Positions 8,223-17,804 of a stretch of 64,000 bases of DNA are shown in pieces; the first letter of the stretch is position 1, and every line of letters begins with the position of its first letter. Position numbers and translations under genes: made by a program. The notes under the pieces were generated by a model that worked only from the letters and a program-made list of their open reading frames with translations, was not told where the DNA came from and made no database searches. Source of the stretch: Prevotella sp. UBA2809 (GTDB lineage: Bacteria; Bacteroidota; Bacteroidia; Bacteroidales; Bacteroidaceae); NCBI GenBank assembly GCA_002351725.1, contig DEHD01000042.1, forward strand, positions 18,481 to 82,480, written 5' to 3'.

Positions 8223-10623
8223 TAGGTTCTGGCATCTTTTTAAGTGGCAGCAGTATGGTCTTCATCCACTCGGGTACTCCCTTACGTGGATTGCTCTCGA
8301 GCTGCTTCTGCCACTCCTCATCAGTGAGTCGTGGTTGGTCAATTGGCTGCACAAACTCGCGGTAGCTGAGCACCGCACCGCGTGTAAGATACAGATAGCC
8401 GCCTATCTCTACCACTACATAAATCTCATCGGCATCGCCTACGGCCTCAAACAGTATGGCCTTATTCTTATTGTTGTCGGCATTGGCAGTGTAAACATCG
8501 GCCACCAAGGCTACTTTGCGGTCGGCACCCTCAATGTCTACCCAGTTATAGAGATTCTGATTAGGCATGCGCAGAAGGTCTAGCGAAATGTTCTCGAATG
8601 TAGCGCCGATGTATGATATCTGGTCGTACTCCTCGTCGGTAAGAATCTTGCCGGCAAGCTCCTTCTCGCTTACGCGGAGCAGGAATTCTACTTCCTCTCT
8701 AAGTCGCTCGGTAACGCCCTCAATCTTTTCGGTCATCATGTTCTGGTCCTTCAGCAGCTTTGCTGTGTTTTCAAGCAATTCGCTTGCCTTTTTCCAGAAC
8801 TTTACATTTGGCTCGACATAACCCTTAACAACAGGCTCCGGTACGTTCTCACCTCCGCCACACTCAGCTCCCATTGGTTGCTTGGCATATAGTATGGCAT
8901 CGTGTTTCAGCTCGGCCCACGAGGCCAAGGCTGCATTTAGGTCTTTCTTGCTCCAATTTGGATTTTGCATAAAGTAAGGCGACTTGTTGTCGGTGCCTGT
9001 AGTAAGAACCTTAAGTGTCTCCATCCATTGAGTGGCAGTGGTCTCACTCCAATCAATCTCGCCCATGCGCTTCTTCATCTTGTCAAGGTTGGGCAGTAGC
9101 TGCTTCCAGTCGGTCTTCTCTTCTTTCAGAATCTGTTCGGCAGCGGTAACGCCCATAGCAGCCATTACGTCTATACCTCTAGGAACGCCGCGCTTTGTAG
9201 GATTGCTGTCGTAGTCAACCATCTCCTGCAGCACCTCGGCATCGGGCTGATAGCGTTGTGGCATAACATTAATCTTGTTATGGCTGGTCTTCTCGAACTT
9301 CGGGCGTATGCGAGTCTGTTTGTTGCCTATTTCGTTAAGCTCCTTGGTAAGCTTGGCTATCTCCTTGTCATCGTTCAGCAATTCGTCCATCGACATACCT
9401 GTCTTGTCAACCTCGGCTATCACTTGTAGCAGACTCAGGTTGTCGTGTTTACCCATAAGCAAGGTTATAAGGTTGTCTATCTTGTCGTACTTCTGACGTG
9501 TCTTCTTAAACAGCTTCATGGCATATGCCATCTGTACAGCCTGCTTCACTTCGGTTTCGTAGTCTAATCCCATAGTAGCGGTCTGAAGCCACATCATGCC
9601 GCGGAAGTATCGCTTAAGTCCGTCGCTGCGGGTGTAGTGACCACGGGCGCGGAACAGACTGTAGGGGAATGATATTTCGCCCATATAGTCCATAAGCATT
9701 TCGCTTTTGGCGTTTTCAGCCTTCAAGCACTTATCAATCTCTGCCTTTTCGGTGGTATAGCTGGCATTTATCGGCTTACCATTAAACAGGTGCAGTGCCA
9801 CGCGGAAGAACTGTAGATTGCGTCCTGCTATGCGTTTTGTCTCGCTGTCGTCGTTATCCGCATTGTGGATAATTGCCAGCATGGCATCTATCATATTCTG
9901 TGTGTATTCTGTCATAAGTGGCAGCAGCTGATACTCCTCGAGTTCTCGCAGCATGCAGTCGATGTAAAGATGATACAGCTGCAGGTAGAGATCGGTAGTA
10001 ACGAAACTGGGGAAATCGGAGTAATCGTTCCTCTCGTAGACGTGGAACAACTGCGAGGTGTTAGAGGGCACGATAGCGAATCCCTCTTCAGCAAGTTTCT
10101 GACATAGTGTAGAGTCGAAATCTTTGAGCTGTTGAGGGTTCAGCAGATTGCTCATGTTCACCCGCAGACCCTCTTCTACATCGAAGTTCTGTTTCAGCAG
10201 TTCATCCTCGCGCTCTTTCAGACGTTTCATAAACGCCATCTCCACGTTGTTGTAAACGATGAGCTTCTGCTCGTCGATAGCTCGCAGATAAGCGTCGCGC
10301 CAACTCTCGTTCTCTTTACTCTCTACGCCCTGCACTTTCTCGTCGAGTGCATACATCAGCGAGTCGTACCATGTAGTAACGCCGTAAATACCTCTCAGGT
10401 ACGAGTCCTTGAACGGATAGCCGCGCTGTGCTGCAGGGGCATTGCGCAGAATACGCAGATCACTAAGGTTCAGCCCCGATACGTCCATGTCGTAGTCGAT
10501 GCTGTCACGCAGACTCTCGGCATCGATGGTCGATACCGGTACTTGTACCACACTCTGTTTCTGGCTGCATGCTGCTATCAAGCCTGCCATACATGCCAAC
10601 ATAATAACTTTACTTTTTTTCAT
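8191..10623 (-). CDS. DUF3160 lipoprotein
   Basis: An 810-residue lipoprotein with lipobox IAAC at the end of a short signal peptide (MKKSKVIMLACMAG). The body matches my recollection of DUF3160: NTSQLFHVYERNDYSDFPSF, then TDLYLQLYHLYIDCMLRELEEY, a long helical middle and a C-terminal part with YLYLTRGAVLSYREF. No catalytic motif is apparent and the biochemical function is unknown. It overlaps the preceding gene by 4 bp (ATGA) and the following capA-like gene by 32 bp, so the three are translationally coupled. An extracytoplasmic structural or processing role together with the CapA-like protein is inference. Confidence 0.75.
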   Translation of the reverse strand: MKKSKVIMLACMAGLIAACSQKQSVVQVPVSTIDAESLRDSIDYDMDVSGLNLSDLRILRNAPAAQRGYPFKDSYLRGIYGVTTWYDSLMYALDEKVQGVESKENESWRDAYLRAIDEQKLIVYNNVEMAFMKRLKEREDELLKQNFDVEEGLRVNMSNLLNPQQLKDFDSTLCQKLAEEGFAIVPSNTSQLFHVYERNDYSDFPSFVTTDLYLQLYHLYIDCMLRELEEYQLLPLMTEYTQNMIDAMLAIIHNADNDDSETKRIAGRNLQFFRVALHLFNGKPINASYTTEKAEIDKCLKAENAKSEMLMDYMGEISFPYSLFRARGHYTRSDGLKRYFRGMMWLQTATMGLDYETEVKQAVQMAYAMKLFKKTRQKYDKIDNLITLLMGKHDNLSLLQVIAEVDKTGMSMDELLNDDKEIAKLTKELNEIGNKQTRIRPKFEKTSHNKINVMPQRYQPDAEVLQEMVDYDSNPTKRGVPRGIDVMAAMGVTAAEQILKEEKTDWKQLLPNLDKMKKRMGEIDWSETTATQWMETLKVLTTGTDNKSPYFMQNPNWSKKDLNAALASWAELKHDAILYAKQPMGAECGGGENVPEPVVKGYVEPNVKFWKKASELLENTAKLLKDQNMMTEKIEGVTERLREEVEFLLRVSEKELAGKILTDEEYDQISYIGATFENISLDLLRMPNQNLYNWVDIEGADRKVALVADVYTANADNNKNKAILFEAVGDADEIYVVVEIGGYLYLTRGAVLSYREFVQPIDQPRLTDEEWQKQLESNPRKGVPEWMKTILLPLKKMPEPNEEVFYSSGC

Positions 10624-11090
10624 TGGTCAAAGGTCTTTATTGCTGTTTCTTTGTTTACACCTTTTATAATATAGTGGTCGAAAGCCATTCCGAATCCTCC
10701 CCACTTGTAGTCTGATACCACATATAGATCATCGTCAGTTCTCTCCAGAGCGCGAATCTTTCCGTCAATGTAATGAAAGTCCTCGAGTATACCGCCAAGT
10801 TTCGAGCCCAACCACAATGGGCGTGCCTTGCCGTTAACCTGCTTGAAAATGAAAATACGGCGTGCCTTTTCTGGATAGAATCGTGTACCTTTTATTACCC
10901 CTACGATAGCATCAGTCTTACCATCACCGTCAACATCTCCTGTCTGGTACTGATACACAGGGTAGGGCAGACGCCAACCGTTAAGGTAGTAAAGGCTGTC
11001 GTTCTGTTTCTTCAGTTCAAAGTTCTGTGCCTTGCATGTAAGTGTGCCCAAATACATTGCAAGTAGTATCAAAATTCTACTGTTTATCAC
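10620..11090 (-). CDS. Small exported protein with an FG-GAP/EF-hand-like motif
   Basis: A 156-residue protein with signal peptide (to LTCKAQ) and the motif GDVDGDGKTDAIVGV, a calcium-loop pattern of FG-GAP/VCBS repeats, here as a single copy. The rest (KARRIFIFKQVNGKARPLWLG, VSDYKWGGFG) is beta-rich. It is the first gene of the leftward operon with the DUF3160 and CapA-like genes and shares a 4-bp overlap with the former. Its own promoter is at 11113-11120. The function is unknown; calcium binding is suggested only by the motif. Confidence 0.65.
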   Translation of the reverse strand: MINSRILILLAMYLGTLTCKAQNFELKKQNDSLYYLNGWRLPYPVYQYQTGDVDGDGKTDAIVGVIKGTRFYPEKARRIFIFKQVNGKARPLWLGSKLGGILEDFHYIDGKIRALERTDDDLYVVSDYKWGGFGMAFDHYIIKGVNKETAIKTFDQ

Positions 11091-11112
11091 GTCTTTAGGT
11101 TTTTATCGGCGT

Positions 11113-11120
11113 CAAAGATA
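11113..11120 (-). promoter_or_regulatory. -7 box of the FG-GAP/DUF3160/CapA operon
   Basis: It reads TATCTTTG on the minus strand, 23 bp before the start codon at 11090. It is one arm of a divergent promoter region. Confidence 0.7.
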
Positions 11121-11162
11121 CGAAAAAAAACTAAAAATGTTAGCCGATAGCTATTTTTTTTG

Positions 11163-11170
11163 TATATTTG
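11163..11170 (+). promoter_or_regulatory. -7 box of the FAD/Fe-S oxidase gene
   Basis: TATATTTG, 41 bp before the start at 11212, with a TGTTAG sequence at about the -33 distance (11138-11143). Confidence 0.65.
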
Positions 11171-11211
11171 CTCGCAAAAATCAAAAGTATAACTAAAAAC
11201 CAGATCGTCCT

Positions 11212-14200
11212 ATGATTGAACAATTCCTGTCAGAACTCCGGCAATTTCTGCCTGATGAGCGTATTTATACCGATGAGCTTCGTACTCTTGGATGGGGTAC
11301 TGATGCCAGTTTCTATCGCCAGATTCCACAGGTTGTTGTGCGTAGCGATGGTGAGGAGGAAATATCAAAGATTGTATGCATCTGCCGAAAATATAAGTTG
11401 CCGTTCACCTTCCGTGCTGCAGGTACATCGCTAAGTGGACAGAGCTGCACAGACAGTGTGCTGATAGTAGCTGGTAAATATTGGGAGAAATACGAGCTTG
11501 CTGATGACAAAGAGTCAATACGTCTTCAGCCTGGAATCGTAGGTGCTCAGGTCAACAATATACTTAAGCCTTTCGGACGCGTGTTCCCACCCGATCCTGC
11601 TTCAATAGGTTCGGCTATGGTGGGTGGTATTGTTGTTAATAATGCCTCGGGTATGAATTGCGGTGTGCATGCTAACAGCGACCGCATGATGCTATCTGCA
11701 CGCATCGTACTTACCGATGGAACCATTCTGGATACCGGCAACGAAAACAGTCGCGAGGAGTTTCGTAAAACTCATCCGGCATTCCTTGAAAGCATTGAGA
11801 AACTGCGCGATAAAGTGCGTGCCGATAAGGAGCTGGCCGACCGCATCAGTAATAAGTATTCTATCAAGAATGTTACTGGTTTGAATCTTCGTCCGCTTGT
11901 GGCCTACGATGATCCATTTGATATAATTGCCCATTCAATGGTGGGTAGTGAAGGGACGCTCGCATTCCTATCAGAGGTAACCATGAAGACGCTAAAAGAC
12001 TATCCGTTCAAGGCTTCGGCTATGGTTTACTTTATGACCATGAAGGAGAGTTGTGAGGCTGTGGTGGCAATGAAGAAGATGAAGGCTGGCGAGGAAGACC
12101 TTGAGTACAGTGCTGAGAACCTGGTGGTTAAGAGTGCAGAAATGCTTGACTATAAGTCGCTCAGTTCTGTTGATGATCCTGTATATCTGCAATATCAGAA
12201 AGATGTTGATGCTGGCAAGATTGAAGGAGTAGAGCCTGGCGATTATCACAACCTGACTGCGATACTCACAGAAACCAAGGGTATAACCCACGAACAATTG
12301 CTTGAAAAGATTGCAAAGATACAAGAGTGCCTGGGCCAGTTCTGCCTGTATATCCCCGCAGAATTTACCGAGGATCCTGCCGTTTACGGTAAGTTCTGGG
12401 CCATACGTAGTGGTATATTCCCAAGCGTAGGCGGTACACGTCCTGTGGGCACATCGTGCCTGATTGAGGATGTGGCATTCCCAATAGAATCGCTGCCAGA
12501 GGCTACTGTTAAGTTGCAGAAGTTGATTGCTGATCATGGTTACGATGATGCCTGTATCTATGGTCACGCATTCGAGGGCAACTATCATTTTATCCTGAAT
12601 CAGAGTTTCGCCGATGAGCACGAGGTGGCTCGCTATGCAGAGATGATGCGTGATGTGGCTAAACTTGTGGTTGATGGTTATGACGGTTCGCTTAAGGCCG
12701 AACACGGCACAGGTAGAAATATGGCTCCGTTTGTTAAGTACGAGTGGGGTGATAAGGCCTACGATGTTATGAAGGAACTTAAGGAAATCTTCGACCCCGA
12801 TGGATTGCTTAACCAGGGTGTAATATTTAACGATGATCCCGACTGCTTCATTAAGTGCCTCAAGCCTCTGCCAGTACTGGATTTCGACTTCGGTAGCGTG
12901 CCCGATGGCGGTCATTACCTTATGAATCAGGAACTCTCTACTGCCAAGGAGACAATAGAGCAGGTTAAACGTGCCAACAAGTGTATTGAGTGCGGATTCT
13001 GCGAGGTAAACTGTATGTCGTGCGGACTCACCTTATCAAGTCGTATGCGTATTGCCGTTCAGCGTGAGATACGCTATTTGACGGCCACGGGTTCTAATCC
13101 TGAACGACTTACTACGCTCAAAAAGCAATATAAGTATTACGGCGACCAGACATGTGCCACCGATGGACTCTGCTCAACATCGTGCCCGATGAAGATTAAC
13201 ACAGGTGAGCTTACTCACCTAATCCGCCAGATGGATATGAATCAGAATCCAACAGGATACAAACTTGGTGAGTTCGCTGCTAACCACATGGCAGGAATAA
13301 AGAGCGGACTGCGCGTGGTGCTGGATGTGGCTCATGCAGCACATGTAACACTCGGCCCTACACTTATGACCACCGTGTGTCGCACGATGAATAAGATGGG
13401 ACTCCCATTATGGACTACCGCTATGCCAAAGAAGCATCGACAGCCCAAGAAGAGCGATTTGACTCAGTTTATCATTGAGTCTATCCATCCTGCTGACACC
13501 CCGCACCCATCACCCGATACCCCTAAGGTAGTTTACTTCCCAAGCTGTATTAACCAGACTATGGGACAATCCAAACAAGGTGGAAAGATTCATGACCTTG
13601 TAGATGAGGTTATCCAGCTAATGGCCAAGGCAGGCTATGAGGTAATATTCCCAGAGGGTATGGAGCGCATGTGCTGCGGACAGATTTGGGAATCAAAGGG
13701 TATGCTCGACATTGCCGATCGAAAGAGTGCAGAACTCGAAGCTGCTCTTTGGAAGGCTAGCGAGGAGGGTAAGTATCCAGTGCTATGTGCCCAGAGCCCG
13801 TGCCTGCACCGTATGAAAAAGGTAATGCATAAGATGAAACTGTACGAGCCTGCTGAGTTTATCATGAAGTATCTGGTGCCTCGCCTCGACTTCCATCCTA
13901 TCGACCGTCATATAGCCCTGCATATTACATGCTCTACCCGTCAGATGGGTGTGGCCGACGATTTGATAAACCTGGCGAAGTTGTGCTCAACAAATGTGTT
14001 CCTGCCTGAAGGTGTGGGCTGTTGCGGCTTTGCTGGTGACAGGGGCTTTACCTTCCCAGAACTCAACAAGTATGGCTTGCGCAAGCTTCGTCCACAGATA
14101 GAGGCAAACCACATAGAGGTGGGCTATTCAAATAGCCGTACCTGCGAGATTGGTCTTGAGACGAATAGTGGTATACCTTATATGAGTATTGTGTATCTTG

Positions 14201-14232
14201 TAAATGAATGTACAACCCCTAAAAAACAATAA
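11212..14232 (+). CDS. FAD-linked oxidase fused to an Fe-S (CCG) module, D-lactate dehydrogenase type
   Basis: A 1006-residue fusion. Residues 1 to about 540 form a GlcD/Dld-type FAD domain, with the PP-loop FRAAGTSLSGQSCTDSVLIVAG, IGSAMVGGIVVNNASGMNCG, and the C-terminal GTGRNMAPFVKYEWGDKAY. Residues about 585-660 hold two Fe-S cysteine sets, CIECGFCEVNC from residue 591 and CATDGLCSTSC from 648. The C-terminal GlpC-like part has two CCG motifs, MCCGQIWESKG near 821 and GCCGFAGDRG. Such proteins oxidise D-lactate or related 2-hydroxyacids and pass electrons to the quinone pool. The lactate permease at 5.6-7.2 kb supports that substrate, but the exact hydroxyacid is not decided by the sequence. 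The carboxylesterase follows 15 bp later. Confidence 0.85.
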   Translation: MIEQFLSELRQFLPDERIYTDELRTLGWGTDASFYRQIPQVVVRSDGEEEISKIVCICRKYKLPFTFRAAGTSLSGQSCTDSVLIVAGKYWEKYELADDKESIRLQPGIVGAQVNNILKPFGRVFPPDPASIGSAMVGGIVVNNASGMNCGVHANSDRMMLSARIVLTDGTILDTGNENSREEFRKTHPAFLESIEKLRDKVRADKELADRISNKYSIKNVTGLNLRPLVAYDDPFDIIAHSMVGSEGTLAFLSEVTMKTLKDYPFKASAMVYFMTMKESCEAVVAMKKMKAGEEDLEYSAENLVVKSAEMLDYKSLSSVDDPVYLQYQKDVDAGKIEGVEPGDYHNLTAILTETKGITHEQLLEKIAKIQECLGQFCLYIPAEFTEDPAVYGKFWAIRSGIFPSVGGTRPVGTSCLIEDVAFPIESLPEATVKLQKLIADHGYDDACIYGHAFEGNYHFILNQSFADEHEVARYAEMMRDVAKLVVDGYDGSLKAEHGTGRNMAPFVKYEWGDKAYDVMKELKEIFDPDGLLNQGVIFNDDPDCFIKCLKPLPVLDFDFGSVPDGGHYLMNQELSTAKETIEQVKRANKCIECGFCEVNCMSCGLTLSSRMRIAVQREIRYLTATGSNPERLTTLKKQYKYYGDQTCATDGLCSTSCPMKINTGELTHLIRQMDMNQNPTGYKLGEFAANHMAGIKSGLRVVLDVAHAAHVTLGPTLMTTVCRTMNKMGLPLWTTAMPKKHRQPKKSDLTQFIIESIHPADTPHPSPDTPKVVYFPSCINQTMGQSKQGGKIHDLVDEVIQLMAKAGYEVIFPEGMERMCCGQIWESKGMLDIADRKSAELEAALWKASEEGKYPVLCAQSPCLHRMKKVMHKMKLYEPAEFIMKYLVPRLDFHPIDRHIALHITCSTRQMGVADDLINLAKLCSTNVFLPEGVGCCGFAGDRGFTFPELNKYGLRKLRPQIEANHIEVGYSNSRTCEIGLETNSGIPYMSIVYLVNECTTPKKQ

Positions 14233-14247
14233 TAACAAAAAAGTAGT

Positions 14248-15819
14248 ATGAAATCAATCATTAAAACGATTCTCTTTGCCGCCGTTATGTTGGCGGCATC
14301 AGTAACCACTCAGGCTCAACTGCTGAGCACACATGTTGAAACAGGCGATGTAGAGGGTGTTCTCGACGATGGTCTGGCTGTTTATAAAGCTATACCTTAT
14401 GCAGCTCCACCTGTTGGCAATCTCCGTTGGCGTGCTCCACAGCCCGCTCAGCCTTGGACAGGAGTGCGCAAGTGTGATAAATTTGGTCCTATGCCACCAC
14501 AGCCTACACGTCCTGGTCGTACGGCCGATATGATGAATGAAGATTGTCTGTATCTTGGTATCGCTACACCTGCAAAAAGCAAGAACGAGAAACTTCCCGT
14601 AATGGTATGGATTCACGGAGGTGGATTCCAGACCGAGTGGTACGGTGGCGACCTTTGGAAGCACCTTGCATTGCGCGGCGTAGTTATTGTTAGTGTTGAG
14701 TATCGCACCGGAGCTCTTGGCTTCATGGCTCATCCAGAACTTACCAAGGAGGACAAGGAGGGACACTCAGGCAACTATGGTATTCTCGACCAGATTTATG
14801 CTCTGCAGTGGGTTCAGCGTAACATAGCCCAGTTTGGTGGCGACCCCACAAAGGTTACCATTTTCGGTGAGTCGGCTGGTGCTATCAGCTGTAGTATTCT
14901 GTGCGCCTCGCCATTGGCTAAAGGCCTGTTCCGCTCTTGCATCAGTCATAGTGGAGGTTCGTTTGCACCATGGAGTGATAAGCCTCGTGCATTAGGTCTC
15001 GATGCATCGCAGAAGGGAGCAGAACAACAAGGTTTGGCTTTCCAGAAGCACCTGAAGAAAAAGAACCTGAAGCAGTTGCGCCAGATGGATGCCATGCTGC
15101 TGTGCGATGGCAACGTTGGTTTTGCAGGATTCTGGCCTTGCGTTGATGGATACGTTATTTGCGACGACCAGTATCGTCTATATGAGCGTGGTGAGTATAA
15201 CGATGTGCCTGTAATCGTGATGACAAATAGCGATGAAGGGGCACTCTTTGCTCCAGGAAATATTACCGCCGAGGACTATCAAAAGACGCTTAAGAGCATT
15301 TTCGGTTCATGGGCTGATGAGGCTTTGAAGTATTACCCTGGTGCTACTAACGATGAGGCTTGGCATGGCTTTGGCGATGCATTCCGCGATATGGGTTTTG
15401 CATGGCCATCTTACGCATGGGTTAGTCTGCAGAACAAGACCGGCAAGAGTCCTGCTTATGCAGCATATCTTGCTCAGCCTTCAACCATGAGCTTCTCGCA
15501 GGATCCACGTCGCCGTGGTGTGGCTCATGCCGATGATATTATGTATCTTAATGGTCATTTCCTGCTACAGGGCGAAAAGTATCCTGCAGAGAGTGCCGTT
15601 GCAGAAATCATACAGCAGTACTGGATTAATTTTGCAAAGACTTGCAATCCTAACGGCAAAGGCTTGCCTTACTGGCCTGCATTCGACGATACTAAACCCA
15701 CAACCATGCAGTTCTCTAACGGTGCTTCGCTTATTATGCGCCCCAACCGCGAACAGGTTGACTTCGTAGATCGCTACTATCGCGCAAAACGCGAGGAAGT
15801 AGAGAGCTTGCGTCGATAG
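14248..15819 (+). CDS. Secreted type B carboxylesterase
   Basis: A 523-residue protein with a signal peptide (ends TTQAQ) and the type B carboxylesterase plan: EGVLDDGLAVYKAIPYA near the N-terminus, oxyanion-hole motif WIHGGGFQ, nucleophile elbow GESAG with Ser209, acidic residue region NSDEGALF, and a late His in RRGVAHADD. It would hydrolyse esters in the periplasm or outside the cell; acetyl or feruloyl esters of plant polysaccharides are possible substrates given the glycosidases to the right, but this is inference. It lies 15 bp behind the oxidase and is followed by a strong terminator, so the two form one transcript. Confidence 0.85.
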   Translation: MKSIIKTILFAAVMLAASVTTQAQLLSTHVETGDVEGVLDDGLAVYKAIPYAAPPVGNLRWRAPQPAQPWTGVRKCDKFGPMPPQPTRPGRTADMMNEDCLYLGIATPAKSKNEKLPVMVWIHGGGFQTEWYGGDLWKHLALRGVVIVSVEYRTGALGFMAHPELTKEDKEGHSGNYGILDQIYALQWVQRNIAQFGGDPTKVTIFGESAGAISCSILCASPLAKGLFRSCISHSGGSFAPWSDKPRALGLDASQKGAEQQGLAFQKHLKKKNLKQLRQMDAMLLCDGNVGFAGFWPCVDGYVICDDQYRLYERGEYNDVPVIVMTNSDEGALFAPGNITAEDYQKTLKSIFGSWADEALKYYPGATNDEAWHGFGDAFRDMGFAWPSYAWVSLQNKTGKSPAYAAYLAQPSTMSFSQDPRRRGVAHADDIMYLNGHFLLQGEKYPAESAVAEIIQQYWINFAKTCNPNGKGLPYWPAFDDTKPTTMQFSNGASLIMRPNREQVDFVDRYYRAKREEVESLRR

Positions 15820-15841
15820 AAAAACAATATCAAAACATGAT

Positions 15842-15870
15842 AAAGGTCAGCTATTTTGCTGACCTTTTTA
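15842..15870 (+). terminator. Rho-independent terminator after the esterase
   Basis: AAGGTCAGC (15843-15851) pairs with GCTGACCTT (15858-15866), followed by a T-rich run. Confidence 0.85.
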
Positions 15871-15887
15871 TTTTTATTAAAAAATGC

Positions 15888-15918
15888 TTGCTTATTTTTG
15901 AAATAATGCTTACATTTG
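15888..15918 (+). promoter_or_regulatory. Promoter of the exported-protein cluster
   Basis: TTG (15888-15890), 20 bp spacer, TACATTTG (15911-15918). It lies 58 bp before the first gene of the cluster. Confidence 0.75.
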
Positions 15919-15976
15919 CACCATAAATATTATATTTATTAACCCAATACACGAAACAATTATTGTTATAACCTGT

Positions 15977-16702
15977 ATGATAAAATTGAAAACAACTGTT
16001 CTTGCTTTCATGCTTGGAGCATTTGCTACTGGAATCAGTGCGCAAAGCTATAACGGCATACACAAGTACGACGGCGAGCATAAAAACGAACTAAATGCAT
16101 ATTTTGTTGGCGGTGATAATGTAGTTGCCGACTGGTTTGGCGGTGCGGCTGTGTCGTATAAACGACATCTCACCGATCGTTGGCACGTTGGCGCCGATGC
16201 TCAGGCACAGCTGGGAAAGCAACTATACTCCGTAGATATTCAGGGCGGCTATCGTCTTCCATACAAGTGGATGGATTTCTATATAGATGGTAAGGCTATG
16301 TACAACCGATATCATAAGTGGCACACCAACGAGACGGCATTCAACCTCTCTGTAACATGGGAGACTCCCTATTTCAACCTTCGTGTTGGCGAGTCGCTAA
16401 TCACATATCATTTGCTTCATGCCCGTTATACCGAACCTCTCACTCTCACTTTTGGAACTGGCGTAAGCATTCGTCCGCGATGGAATCCGTGGAACATCGG
16501 ACTCTTCTTCCGTAACTACGATGACTTCTATTACGAGAACTGGAACATCAACTGGGGCTTAAACTTCTATGCCCCTCTTACTATTGTGCATAAGGACATG
16601 CAGTTGTTTGGTGAGTTTAATGTACGTCCTGCTGGCAGTATGAGTCAGCTGGCAAGTAAATACGAGACTTCAGGCAAGTTAGGAATTAAATACGTATGGT
16701 AA
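15977..16702 (+). CDS. Exported barrel-like outer membrane protein, unknown family
   Basis: A 241-residue protein with a signal peptide (to GISAQ) and alternating aromatic strands (FIDGKAMYNRYHKWH, VTWETPYFNLRVG, RWNPWNIGLFFRNYDDF), ending in an aromatic residue (KYVW), as outer membrane barrels do. I do not recognise a named family. It is first in a rightward run of four exported proteins, and its last bases overlap the possible upstream ATG of the phosphoesterase gene. The function is unknown. Confidence 0.65.
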   Translation: MIKLKTTVLAFMLGAFATGISAQSYNGIHKYDGEHKNELNAYFVGGDNVVADWFGGAAVSYKRHLTDRWHVGADAQAQLGKQLYSVDIQGGYRLPYKWMDFYIDGKAMYNRYHKWHTNETAFNLSVTWETPYFNLRVGESLITYHLLHARYTEPLTLTFGTGVSIRPRWNPWNIGLFFRNYDDFYYENWNINWGLNFYAPLTIVHKDMQLFGEFNVRPAGSMSQLASKYETSGKLGIKYVW

Positions 16703-16704
16703 TT

Positions 16705-17766
16705 ATGAAGAAGTATCAATATATAATACTGGCAGTTGTAGCTGCTGTTCTTCTTGTTTCGTGCGAGAAGGTTAGCCCCATCGGTATTCTTGTTGCGGGT
16801 ACTGGTGTCGAAGATCGTGTAAAGATGTCATACAAGTATTTTCGTGAGTATAAGTCAGAATTTAGTGGTTTCGATGCTCAAGGCGATGAATACACATTCC
16901 TAGTTGGTAGCGACAGCCACGTTACAACCGACTGCGGCCGTATGGAAGAGATGTTAAAGCGAGGCATTGATGATGGCGATATGTTTATGGCGCATCTCGG
17001 TGATATAGCCGATACGAAGATAGAGTATTACATTAATCTTGAGAATGCCCTTAATAAGGCCAAGAAATGGTATGTAGATAAATATTTCAAAAAGGATTTT
17101 ATTTATGACGAAGAAATAAACGATAGTATTCCTTATTATTATGATCCTAATCCTAATTATTCTGCCAATGTTGGGATATTCACCAACATAGAGGACGTGC
17201 ATATACCTTTCTATCCTGTTGTTGGTAATCACGACATCACCCACAACGGTTGGGCCATGTGGAGTAATATCTTTCATTCTTCATTCTACGATTTCTATGT
17301 GGGAGTTGGTTATGTTGATGACATTCTCATCTTCGATCATTTCATCTTCCTTGATACTGCCAGTGGAACACTGGGCAGAGAACAGGTTAACCTGATAGAA
17401 CAGGGTGTTATGGATGATAGGAATATGGAGGAGATGGGTATTAAAACCCGCAATACGTTTGTTTTCAGCCACACAAACATTTTCCGTCCGCGTAGTGTTG
17501 AGCTGGCCTCTACTTTTGCTCGCGAGGAGCTTTATTTCCTGCTTAATAAGTTCCGCGAGTGGAATGTAACCATTGCCTTTCTAGGCCATGTTCACAAGTG
17601 GGACGACCGTGTGTTCGGTGATGTTCAGTACCTCACGCTTGACTCTATGTGTGAGGCAAACAACCCTGAACCGGGCGACTATCTGGTGCGTGTGCATGTA
17701 AAGAGAAACGGTACTGTAACGTGGGAGAAGGTTCATATGAACTATACACCTAACAATAAGAAATAA
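16705..17766 (+). CDS. Metallophosphoesterase lipoprotein
   Basis: A calcineurin-like phosphoesterase with a lipoprotein signal peptide (LLVSC, Cys about 20). The five metal-ligand blocks are visible: GSDSHV, LGDIAD, VVGNHD, FSHTN and GHVHKW. An ATG nine bases upstream (16696) overlaps the preceding gene; MKKYQY at 16705 gives a standard signal peptide and is preferred. The product, 353 residues long, would sit in the inner or outer membrane facing the periplasm. Substrate unknown. The first metal-binding block reads DSH, where DxH is the family rule, so the site is intact. Confidence 0.8.
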   Translation: MKKYQYIILAVVAAVLLVSCEKVSPIGILVAGTGVEDRVKMSYKYFREYKSEFSGFDAQGDEYTFLVGSDSHVTTDCGRMEEMLKRGIDDGDMFMAHLGDIADTKIEYYINLENALNKAKKWYVDKYFKKDFIYDEEINDSIPYYYDPNPNYSANVGIFTNIEDVHIPFYPVVGNHDITHNGWAMWSNIFHSSFYDFYVGVGYVDDILIFDHFIFLDTASGTLGREQVNLIEQGVMDDRNMEEMGIKTRNTFVFSHTNIFRPRSVELASTFAREELYFLLNKFREWNVTIAFLGHVHKWDDRVFGDVQYLTLDSMCEANNPEPGDYLVRVHVKRNGTVTWEKVHMNYTPNNKK

Positions 17767-17804
17767 CAATTTTAAAAGTATAAATATTTTAATTTATTAT
17801 CATT

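Noticed and set aside
11992..12915. 307-codon open frame on the minus strand within the FAD/Fe-S oxidase
   Set aside because: The plus-strand gene has all family motifs in this stretch; the antisense frame is an effect of codon bias.
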